Assembly (NCBI GenBank): GCA_026075535.2
Contig: AP026550.1
Location: 4,774,001-4,838,000 of the forward strand
Direction of reading: 5' to 3'
Source: Tricholoma matsutake
Taxonomy: Eukaryota > Basidiomycota > Agaricomycetes > Agaricales > Tricholomataceae
Length of the DNA: 64,000 bases
In this document: positions 20,060-29,753 of the stretch, in pieces
How the letters are laid out: every line of letters begins with the position of its first letter
How positions within the stretch are numbered: the stretch's first letter is position 1
Position numbers and translations under genes: made by a program
Notes under the pieces: generated by a model
What the model saw: only the letters and a program-made list of their open reading frames with translations
What the model was told of the DNA's origin: nothing
Database searches by the model: none

Positions 20060-21761
20060 GTTGTGCGCGCAGGGCGTATGACCCTGGTCTGGTTCTGGCT
20101 AGTGTTATCGGTATGTCGGGGTGGCCGCAGGGCACCAGACGAGTCCGTTAACCCTCATAAAGGGGGCCCACCCGTGTTCAGGAGCGACTGTCAGGGAGGG
20201 GGGACACAACACTAGGTACCGGTTCGGGGAGGCGCCTGAGCGCTTCCAGATCCTCTGTCAGTTACGCGTTGCGACGAATCCAGTCGACCACGCTCTCCTT
20301 TCTGAGCTGAGAGGCTCATGTCGGGGCAGCAGTTTCCCCTAAATCTTGCACTCATACCCGTAGGGATTCGGGGACACGACATCGTCAAGCTCGGGTTGTC
20401 GGTACGCCACCACTGGCAAGTCCGTTTACTCGATAAAGGGGGCCCCCTTAGTGGTCGTTGCAGCTATCCAGGTGGTTGGTGCGAAGATCAGCAGGAGGAG
20501 GACTTGGGCTGGGCGTAGTGTACTTCGTTTGTGCGTCTCTACCGTGGACTGCGATCGGGCGCCGCGTTATAAACTTTTGACCCAAAAAAAAAAAAAAAAT
20601 TCCCCTCACCCATCTCCCACCCAGGTCCTCATTTTAGCCACTTTAGGCGGGCAGTGCCACTGATGTTGGCCTCTCAGCCAGCCAGGAAAGGCAATAATCC
20701 GGAGGGGGAGCCCCCCCCTCCTTTTTTTTTTTTGGATCAGAATTTATAACGCGGGGCTCGAACGCAGTCCGCGGAGCAGGGTACAAACTTGGGTACTACT
20801 TTATCTATGCGTTCCCCTTGCCCATCTCCCACTCAGGTCCCCGTTTTAGCCACCTTAGGCGGGCAGTTCCACAGACGTTGGCCTCTCAGCCAGGAAAGGC
20901 AATAATCTGGAGGGGGAGCCCCCCCCTCCCGAAGTTAGCCATTAGATCGCCCCCTGGAGCAAACGGTCCCCCAGCCACATGTCCGACCAAGGCCAGACCA
21001 GGCGCAGCAGTGTTAATTCACCGTAAATCCCCCCTTGCGGGAGGAATAACCGTCTGCGTTTTTCCAGCCAACGAGGATTGACCACCCCAGATGAATGAGG
21101 TGGACCATCACCGTGTTGTGCACGAGTGACAGTAACGAGGCAGGTGGTTGTTCACCTGGTTATTCACCGTGACCGCCATAAGTAGGGGGCCGAGACCCCC
21201 CTCAAGCAAATGCACACATGTGCATGCACTCGATGACATCGTCCCCCCCGCAGTGGGGGGAAGGTATAGGGAAGCAATGCCGTGTCACCATCCCGATAGT
21301 GGCCACCAGTTGCTTGGTGGCCGTGAACGTAGAGGGGGATAGACCCCTGTACTAGTTGCGGCGCTGCTGTCCACGAGGACCTCGAGGATGACGGCGCCGT
21401 GCTGGGGACGAGGGTTCCCCAGATTGAGGCTCTGATTGAGCAGTGTGCACCGCCGCGTAGGAAGCCCGGAAAGCTGCCGGAGACGTGAGATCGAGAGGTG
21501 TCGGAACGGCTGCTAGTTCCGCCGACATTGTCTCAGACAATCGCCAGGTGGTCGTGAATAACTCCCAGGCCATTTGGCGCCATGAGTTCCTCTCTGCAGG
21601 GGGAACGGCAGATGTACGGACGGTACCAATAAACATGGTCATCGCGTCGAGTTGGTGTAGCATGGCATGAGAGGTGGCTTCGATTTCCAGCCTCTCATTC
21701 ACAGATAACGGCACTTCGTCCTCCACCAACTCAGGGATGGGGGGCAAAGGCGGTAACGGCA

Positions 21762-23976
21762 CAGCTCCTTGACTTGTTACAACCACCATAAATAGTGGTA
21801 AACACCTCTGCTCAACGTTGCACGCGACGTCGACATTTCAATTTTTGTCCGATTTTCGATCGGACTTCGCCATCACGAACGCTCTCGGCGTCTCCAGGCT
21901 TGCCCTGATTTGCTAAGAGATCCGTCCATCCGATCTCCGGGGATGTCTCGGTCATTGTTTCCAACAGTGACTGCTATCTGTCTCGTTCCCCTTGGCTTCG
22001 AGGATCCTGGCTAGGTGAGTGATGTCTATGAAAGAGTAGTCTGGGTCCCTATGGGGGCTTAGAGTGGGTGTGGGATGCCTGCTTCAATGCTCGCCCAAGT
22101 AGAAGTGCTCGTTTAGCTGGGGGAGGTCTGGCTTAGGGGGAAGGATGTTCTTACTGGACTGCTGGCCGTCTGGGAGGCTCCCAGCCTCCATGCTCTGTGA
22201 GTTTCTATTACTAGAGACATGCTACAATGACTACCCGTTGGAATACACCATCGTTAAAAGGGGCCGGGCGATGGTGCCCCCTGACAGCTAGGTCGATGCT
22301 CTGGTGGCCGCTACTCACCACCAACTCTCTACCTCCGGTGCTCACTCTTCTAGGGTGTTATGACCCGGGTTCAATCTTCTCCCACTGGGTTACAGGATGT
22401 GCGGCCTGTCCCCCCCTCGGAGCGTTTGGAGGCAGTATTGGGTGGACCCGGAATAGAGATAAGGGACCAACCGTTATCGATGGCACGCTACGTATCTTGA
22501 TTTCTACTATCACCTACTAGCATTAACTTCCCCTCTCAATGCCTAAACGGCGAACCAGAGCCCAAACACCACACTGGGGTCTACACGACCCCTCCCTGAT
22601 TACGGGCGACATCTATGACGATGGCGTCCAAGACTACGACACCCGGTACGATCATGACGATCCGGATGTAGCTACTGCCCTATGGGCAGTTAGAGATCTA
22701 TGGGCTGGAGAAGACCTCTCCGACCCTGAGGATGATGAGGACTCTCTTGCTATGCAAGAGGCCCTCAATTACGCCGAGAGCAGCCCCCAGCTGGCCTCGA
22801 GGCAAACAATAGACCGTGTGCTGTGGGCGCAGGACGTCCATGTCGCACATAAACGATGGACTTGCAGTCTCGAACGCGAGGACATGTACTCACAGGAGCT
22901 TGGCATGGCCGAGCTCTTCTATCCGGAGGCATCCCCTGCCCCATTACCGCCTTTGCCCCCCATCCCTGAGTTGGTGGAGGATGAAGTGCCGCTATCTGTG
23001 AATGACAGGTTGGAAATTGAAGCCACCTCTCATGCCATGCTACACCAACTTGACGCTTTGTTGGTACCGTCCGTACATCCGCCGTTCCCCCTGCAGAGAG
23101 GAATGCATGGCGCCAAATGGCCTGGGAGTTATTCATGACCACCTGGCGACTGTCTGAGATGATGTCGGCGGAACTAGCAGCCGTTCCGACACCTCTCGAT
23201 CTCACGTCTCCGGCAGCCTTCCGGGCTTCCTATGCGGCGATGCACACTGCTCAATCAGAGCCTCAATCTGGGGAACCCTCGTCCCCAGCATGGCGCCGTC
23301 GTCCTTGAGGTCCTTGTGGACAGCAGCGCCGCAACTAGTACAGGGGCCTATCCCCCTCTACATTCACGGCCACGAAGCACCAATTGGTGGCCATTATCGG
23401 GATGGTGACATGGGGTCGCCTCCCTTTACCTTCCCCCCGCTGCGGGGGGGACGATGTCATCGAGTGCGTGCACTTGCTTGCATTTGCTTGAGGGGGGCCC
23501 CGGCCCCCCACTTACGGCGGTTACGGTGAATAACCAGGTGAACAACCATCCGCCTCGCTACTGTCACTCATGCACAACATGGTGATGGTCCACCTCACTC
23601 ACCTGGGGTGGTCAATCCTCGCTGGCTGGAAATACGCAGACGGTTATTCCTCCCGCAAGGGGGGATTTACGGTGAATTAACACTGCTGTGCCTGGTCTGG
23701 CCTTGGTCGGACATGTGGCTGGGGGACCGTTTGCTCCAGGGGGCGATCTAATGGCTAGCTTCGGGAGGGGGGGCTCCCCCTCCAGATTATTGCCTTTCCT
23801 GGCTGAGAGGCCAACGTCTGTGGCACTGCCCGCCTAAAGTGGCTAAAACGAGGACCTGGGCAGGATATGGGCGAGGGGAAGCGTAGTTATAGTAGTACCC
23901 AAGTTTGTATCATGCTCCGCGGACTGCGATCGAGCCCCGCGTTATAAATTGTTGACCCAAAAAAAAAAAAAAAAAA
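21762..23976 (+). mobile_element. B-family copy B7, full length, second tail type
   Basis: Head at 21764 (GCTCCTTGACTTG), tail TTATAAATTGTTGACCC and an A tract 23959-23976. The duplication AAAGGCGGTAACGG lies at 21746-21759 and 23974-23987 in the B6 ORF. Leader hairpin 3 is GTCCGAT/ATCGGAC here. Confidence 0.93.
22539..23345 (+). pseudogene. B-family protein, frameshift and nonsense (B7)
   Basis: Open from MPKRRTRAQTPHWG at 22539 to LHQLDA near 23059. A 10 nt loss (ATGACCATG region) then shifts the frame. The C-terminal part continues in the frame of 23117 (AWELFMTTWRL) and ends at TGA 23306-23308, where other copies have CGA in RRPRGPRG, a CpG transition. Confidence 0.87.
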
Positions 23977-25141
23977 GGCGGTAACGGGGCAGGGGATGCC
24001 TCCGGATAGAAGAGTACATGTCCTCGCGTTCGAGACTGCGAGTCCATCGTTTATGTGCGACATGGACGTCCTGCGCCCACAGCACACGGTCGATCGTTTG
24101 CCTCGAGGCCAGCTTGGGGCTGCTCCCAGCATAATTGAGGGCCTCTTGCATAGCAAGAGAGTCCTCATCATCCTCAGGGTCGGAGAGGTCTTCTCCAGCC
24201 CATAGATCTCTAACTGCCCATAGGGCAGTAGCTACATCCGGATCGTCATGATCGTACCGGGTGTCGTAGTCTTGGACGCCATCGTCATAGATGTCGCCCG
24301 TAATCAGGGAGGGGTCGTGCAGACCCCAGCGTGGAGTTTGGGCTCTGGTTCGCCGTTTAGGCATTGAGAGGGGAAGTTAGTGCTAGTAGGTGATAGTAGA
24401 AATCAAGATATGTAGCGTGCCATCGATAACAGTTGGTCCCTTATCTCTATTCCAGGTCCACCCGATACTGCCTCCGAACGCTCCGAGGGGGGGACAGGCC
24501 GCACATCCTGTAACCCAGTGGAAGAAGATTGAACCCGGGTCATAACACCCTAGAAGAGTGAGCACCGGAGGTAGAGAGTTGGTGGTGAGTAGCGGCCACC
24601 AGAGCATCGACCTAGCCACCAGGGGGCACCATCGCCCGGCCCCTTTTAACGATGGTGTATTCCAACGGGTAGTCAGTGTAGCATGTCTCTAGTAATAGAA
24701 ACTCACAGAGCATGGAGGCTGGGAGCCTCCCAGACGGCCAGCAGTCCAGTAAGAACGTCCTTCCCCCTAAGCCAGACCTCCCCCAGCTAAACGAGCGCTT
24801 CTACTTGGGCGAGCATTGAAGCAGGCATCCCACACCCACTCTAAGCCCCCATAGGGACCCAGACTACTCTTTCATAGACATCACTCACCTAGCCAGGATC
24901 CTCGAAGCCAAGGGGAACGAGACAGATAGCAGTCACTGTTGGAAACAATGACCGAGACATCCCTGGAGATCGGATGGACGGATCTCTTAGCAAATCAGGG
25001 CAAGCCTGGAGACGCCGAGAGCGTTTGTGATGGTGAAATCCGATCGAAAATCGGACAAGAATTGGAGTCTCGACGTTGCTACCAACATCGAGCAGGAGTG
25101 TTTACCACTGTTTATGGTGGTTGTAACAAGTCAAGGAGCGT

Positions 25142-25600
25142 GAGCCCCCCCCCTCCTGAAGTTAGCCATTAGATCGTCCACTGGTGCAAACCAGTCCCCC
25201 GGCCACATATCCGACTGAAGTCAGATCAGGCACAGTGGTGTCAATTCACTGTAAATCCCCCCTTGCGGCAGGAATAACCAACTGCCTACTCCCAGCCAAC
25301 GAGGATTGACCACCCCAGACGAACAAGGTGGACCATCACCATGCCTATGCATGAATGACAGAGATGAGGTAGCTGGTTGTTCACCTGGTTATTCACCGGA
25401 ACTACCATAGGCAGGGGGCCAAAGCCCCCTTCAAGCACATGCCGATATGTGCATGCACTTGATGACAATGTCCCCCCCACAGTGGGGAGAAGGTGGAGGG
25501 TAGCGATGAAATGTCACTATCCTGATATCAGCCACCAACCTTTTGGTGGGTGTGGTTGTGGAGGGGTGTTCCCCCTTATTGGCTGCGGTGCTGCAGTCCA
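25142..25600 (-). other. B4 3' UTR, inner part
   Basis: Non-coding B 3' UTR with the GGAGGAATAACC-like and CCCCCCACAGTGGGG blocks shared by all B copies. No other feature seen. Confidence 0.75.
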
Positions 25601-26272
25601 CGAGGGCCTCAAGGATGATGGCGCCATACCAGGGATGAGGGTTCCCCAGACTGAAGCTCTGACTGAGCAGCTTGCATCATCGCATAGGAAGCCCAAAAGG
25701 TGGCCAGTGACATGAGATCGAGAGGCAGTGCGGCAGCTGCTAGTTCTGCCGACATCATCTCAGACAATCGCCAGGTGGCCATGAATAAATCCCAGGCCAT
25801 CTGACGCCATACATTTCTCTCTGTGAGCGGAACGGCGGACACTCAGATGGTACCGACAAAAATCATCATAGCCTCCAGTATATGCAGAAAACCATGAGAG
25901 GCGGCTGATATTTCCATCCTCTAATCTCTCAACAATGGAGGCTCATCCACCAGCTCTGGGATGGCGGATGAACCCGGGGATGTGGGGAGGGGCGGCACTG
26001 ATTGCTCCTGCTGCCCCTCTGGATAGAGGAGCTTGGCAATGCCAAGCTCCTGATTGTTGTTGGCCTCAAGCCCAAGCTCGAGAGCCAGATCATGCATCTT
26101 GGTGGCCACTTGCTGTGACACCAAGAAGCGGTTTATAGTCTCCTGTGAGGCTAGCTCGGTGAGACCTGGGATGAATTCGACGTCTCCGCCAGTGGCAGAG
26201 CCATCAACATCTGATAGGTCGGAGGAGTCATCCTCCGACCATAGATTGTGGAACTGATTTGCCACATCAGAC
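25576..26272 (-). pseudogene. Divergent B-family protein, decayed (B4)
   Basis: Related to the B9 ORF: DVANQFHNLWSEDDSSDLSD, GGDVEFIPGLTELASQETIN, LALELGLEANNNQELGIAKL, PELVDEPPL. After a stop it continues with ISAASHGFLHILEAMM, another stop, then SAVPLTERNVWRQMAWDLF and AELAAAALPLDL to a TGA near 25609 where CGA is usual. The N-terminal end is cut by B8. The coding hairpin at 26028-26050 is perfectly paired despite Glu-to-Lys in the AEL motif. Confidence 0.82.
26028..26050 (-). other. Hairpin inside the B ORF, compensated variant
   Basis: GGAGCTTGGC (26028-26037) and GCCAAGCTCC (26041-26050) pair over 10 bp around a 3 nt loop. The usual form is GAGCTCGGC/GCCGAGCTC (43426-43446). Here one pair changed on both sides. 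One change is silent and the other turns Glu into Lys. Confidence 0.7.
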
Positions 26273-27620
26273 ATCGCTTCTTGACTTGTTACAACCACCA
26301 TAAACAGTGGTAAATACTCCTGCTCAATGTTGGTAGCAACATTGAGACTGCAATTTTCATCTGATGTTTGATCGGATTTCACCATCACGAACGCTCTCAG
26401 CATCTCCAGGCGTGGCCTGATTAGCTAAGAGATCCATCCATCCGATCTCCAGGGATGACTCGGTCATTGTTTCCAACAGTGACTGCTATCCGTCTCACTC
26501 TCCTGGGCTTTGAGGATCCTGGCTAGGTGAGTGTTGTCAATGAAAGAGTAGTCTGGGTCCCTATGGGGGCTTAGAGTGGGTGTGGGATGCCTACTTCAAC
26601 GCTCGCCCAAGTCGTTGCAGTCATTTAGTTGGGGGAGGTCTGGCTTAGGGGGGAGGATACTTCTACTGGATTGCTGGTCGGCCTGGGTGCCACCAACCTC
26701 CTTGCTATGTGAGTCACTACTACTAGGGACAAGCTACACTGACTACTTGCTTGGAATACACCGTCGTTAAAAGAGGCTGGGTGACAGTGCCCCCTGATGG
26801 CTAGGTCAACACTTGGGTGGCTGCTCCTCACCACCAACTCGCTACCTCCAGTGCTCACTCCTCTGGGGTGTTATGACCTGGGTTTGATATTCTCCCACCA
26901 GGCAACAGGATGTGTGGTCTGTGCGCCCCCTCAGAGTGTTTGGAGGCTGTATCGGGTGGACCCAGAATGGAGATAAGGGACCAGCTGTTATCGATTACAC
27001 ACTACGTATCTTGATTCCTACCATCATCTACTAGCGCTAACCCACTCTCAATGCCCAAACGGCAAACCAGAGACCAACCACCACACTGGGGTCTACACGA
27101 CCCCTCCCTGATTATGGGTGACATCTTTGACGATGGCGCCCAAGACTATGACACCCAGTTTGAGCAGAATGAACCAGAGGTAGCAGCTGCATTAAAGGCA
27201 GTTAGAGATATGTTGGTTGGAAAAGACCTCTCCGACCCTGACAATAATGATGACAATGACTCTCTTGCTATGCAAGAGGCTCTCATTTACACCAAGGGGG
27301 GGCCTAGGCTCACCTTGAGGCAAATGATTGATCGTGTACGATGGGCACAGGGTGTCGACGTTGCGCACAAGCAATGGGCTTGCAGCCTCCAGAGGATGTG
27401 TATTCACAGGAGCTGGGTATAGCTGAGCTCCTCTATCTGGAGGCATCCCCTGCCCCGTCACCGCCTTTGCCCCCCATCCCTGAGTTGGTGGAGGACAAAG
27501 TGCCATTATCAAGGGATGAGAGGCTGGAGATCGAAGCCACCTCTCATTCCAACCAGGGAACCCTTGTCCCTGGAATGGCGCCGTCATCCTCGTGGGCCTT
27601 CCCAACAACCGCGCCGACAC
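26273..27620 (+). mobile_element. B-family copy B8, 5' part
   Basis: Head ATCGCTTCTTGACTTG, the LINE-like spelling with T, followed by B leader sequence. Leader hairpin 2 is CTCAATGTTG/CAACATTGAG (26323-26346). B9 cuts it at 27621 and its 3' end is not in the window. Confidence 0.85.
27051..27620 (+). pseudogene. B-family protein, frameshifted and internally deleted (B8)
   Basis: MPKRQTRDQPPHWG at 27051 is open to WACSLQR near 27392. A frameshift follows, then VYSQELGIAELLYLEASPAP and PELVEDKVPLSRDERLEIEA to SH at about 27549. It jumps to the C-terminal GTLVPGMAPSS-type region (out of frame), having lost the helical domain, and is then cut by B9. Confidence 0.82.
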
Positions 27621-28921
27621 CGCTCCTTGACTTGTTACAACCACCATAAACAGTGGTAAACACTCCTGCTCGATGTTGGTAGCAACATCGAGACTCCAAT
27701 TTTCATCCGATTTTCGATCGGATTTCGCCATCACGAATGCTCTCGGCGTCTCCAGGCCTGCCCTGATTTGCTAAGAGATCCGTCCATCCGATCTCTGTGG
27801 ATGCCCCGGTCACTGTTTTTGACAGTGTCTGCTATTCGTCTCGTTCTCCTGGGCTTCGAGGATCCTGGTTAGGTGAGTGCTGGCAATGAAAGAGTAGTCT
27901 GGGCCCCTATGGGGGCTTAGAGTGGGTGTGGGATGCCTACTTCAATGCTCGCCCAAGTCGTCGCATTCGTTTAGCTGGGGGAGGTCTGGTTCAGGAGGAG
28001 GGACATATTCACTGGATTGTGGGTCGTCTGGGAGGCTTCCTACCTCCATGCTGTGTGAGTTTCTACATCTAGAGACCTGCTACACTGACTACCTATTGGA
28101 ATACACCATCGTTAAAAGGGGCCGGGCGATGGTGCCCCCTGGTGGCTAGGTCGACGCTCTGGTGGCCGCTACTCACCACCGACTCTTTACCTCTGGCACT
28201 CACACCCTTGAGGTGTTTGGAACCGGGTTCAATCGTCCCTCCCAATCGGCAGCAGGATTTGCAGCCTGCCTGCCCCCTCAGAGCGTCTGGAGGCTGTGTC
28301 AGGTGGACCCGGAATTGAGATAAGGGACCGTCTGTTATCGTTATCACGCTACGTATCTTGACTTCTACCGTCATCTACTTGTGCTAAATCATCCTCAATG
28401 CCCTCTGCAAACCGTAGAGCGCGAACTCGACACCAGGCGGCTCATGGCGACCCCCTCCTATACACAAATGCCGACTTCGCAGACTTCGACGACAACTATC
28501 TCCCAGAGTTCGGACACGTCTCCCTGAGCGGATGGGACTCTGATGTGGCTAACCAGTTCCACAATCTTTGGGCAGAGGATGACTCCTCCGACTTGCCAGA
28601 CGACGATGACGGCTCTGCCACCGGTGGAGACGTCGAATTCATTCCGGGTCTCACCGAGCTAGCCTCGCAGGAGACGATAAACCGCTTCTTGGCATCACAA
28701 GTGATAGCCGATGAGGTGCATGATCTGGCTCTCGAGCTTGGGCTCGAGGCCAACAACAATCAAGAGCTCAGCATCGCCGAGCTCCTCTATCCGGAGGGGC
28801 AGCAGGAGCAATCTGCGCCGCCCCTCCCCACATCACCGGGTTCATCCGCCATCCCAGAGTTGGTGGAGGATGAGCCTCCATTGTCGAGAGATGAGAGGGT
28901 GGACATAATGTCCACCTCTCA
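27621..28921 (+). mobile_element. B-family copy B9 (divergent subtype), 5' part
   Basis: Head CGCTCCTTGACTTG at 27621. Leader 27621-28397 includes the perfect hairpin 2 CTCGATGTTG/CAACATCGAG. Cut at 28922 by the T tract of B10. The rest of B9 is not recognisable in the window. Confidence 0.86.
28398..28921 (+). CDS. Divergent B-family protein, N-terminal 174 codons (B9)
   Basis: Starts MPSANRRARTRHQAAHGDP. Sequence similarity to the main B type is low in the first 130 residues, but the plan is the same: basic start, acidic Asp/Glu stretch (EDDSSDLPDDDDGSATGG), a helical block (ASQETINRFLASQVIADEV), then QELSIAELLYPE and PELVEDEPPLSRDE. Open up to the insertion of B10. The LELGLEANNNQEL sequence replaces LEREDMYTQEL. 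The shared motif pair AEL(L/F)YPE and PELVEDE is the family signature. Confidence 0.82.
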
Positions 28922-29753
28922 TTTTTTTTTTTTTTGGATCAGAATTTATAACGCGGGGCTCGAACGCAGTCCGCGGAGCAAGGTACAAACTTGGGTACTA
29001 CTTTATCTACACGTTCCCCTCGCCCATCTCCCACTCAGGTCCCCGTTTTAGCCACTTTAGGCGGGCAGTGCCACAGATGTTGGCCTCTCAGCCAGGAAAG
29101 GCAATAATCTGGAGGGGGCGCACCCCCCTCCCGAAGTTAGCCATTAGATCGCCCCCTGGAGCAAACGGTCCCCCAGCCACATGTCCGACCGAGGCCAGAC
29201 CAGGTGCAGCAGTGTTTTTTTTTTTTTTTGGGTCAAAAGTTTATAACGCGGCGCCCGATCGCAGTCCGCGGTAGAGACATACAAACGAAGTACACTACGC
29301 CCAGCCCAAGTCCTCCTCCTGCTAATCTTCGCACCAACCACCTGGATAGCTGCAATGACTACTAAGGGGGCCCCCTTTATCGAGTAAACGGACTTGCCAG
29401 TGGTGGCGTACCGACAACCCGAGCTTGACGATGTCGTGTTCCCCGAATGCCTATGGGTATGAGTGCAAGATTTAGGGGAAACTGCCGCCCCGACGTGAGC
29501 CTCTCAGCTCGGAAAGGAGAGCGTAATCAGCGTCGAAGCTGTAACGCATAACCAACAGCAGATCTGAAAGCGCTCAGGCGCCTCCCCGAACCAGTACCTA
29601 GTTTCATGTCCCCCCTCCCTGACAGTCGCTCCTGAACACGGGTGGGCCCCCTTTATGAGGGTTAACAGACTCGTCTGGTGCCCTACGGCCACCCCGACAT
29701 ACCGATAACACTAGCCAGAACCAGACGAGGGTCATATGCCCTGCGCGCACAAC

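Larger units (their letters stand above)
15971..20598 (+). mobile_element. LINE copy L3, 5'-truncated, interrupted by B5
   Basis: LINE sequence 15971-17500 and 19755-20583, A tract to about 20599. The duplication ATTCCCCTCACCCAT lies at 15956-15970 and 20599-20613, inside B4. The truncation point is in the YVDD motif of RT. 3' UTR 20060-20583. Confidence 0.93.
21352..24364 (-). pseudogene. B-family protein (B6), split by B7 and frameshifted
   Basis: N-terminal part 24364-23977 (MPKRRTRAQTPRWG to LEREDMYS) and C-terminal part 21760-21352 (PLPPLPPIPELVEDE to GQQRRN). Apart from the B7 insertion it has lost about 25 nt at 24014, which removes the QELGIAEL hairpin segment between two GAG copies and shifts the frame. 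Confidence 0.85.
20722..25141 (-). mobile_element. B-family copy B6, interrupted by B7
   Basis: B6 is 20722-21761 and 23977-25141. T tract 20722-20733, head ending at 25139. The duplication GAGCCCCCCCCTCC (20708-20721) matches 25142-25156, which has one more C. It lies in the 3' UTR of B4. Confidence 0.92.
15863..26272 (-). mobile_element. B-family copy B4 (divergent subtype), interrupted by L3 and B6
   Basis: B4 sequence is 15863-15970 (T tract and tail), 20599-20721 and 25142-26272. Its last 12 nt are the LINE-type AATTTTTGACCC on a B-type body. The rest is L3 (with B5) and B6 (with B7). It is cut at 26273 by the head of B8. Its ORF is of the divergent type also seen in B9. Confidence 0.85.

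Noticed and set aside
22360..22395. Pol III B box in the B leader (GGGTTCAATCTTCTCCC)
   Set aside because: Only a partial match, no A box at a suitable distance, and the element has a long ORF and leader more in line with Pol II transcription.
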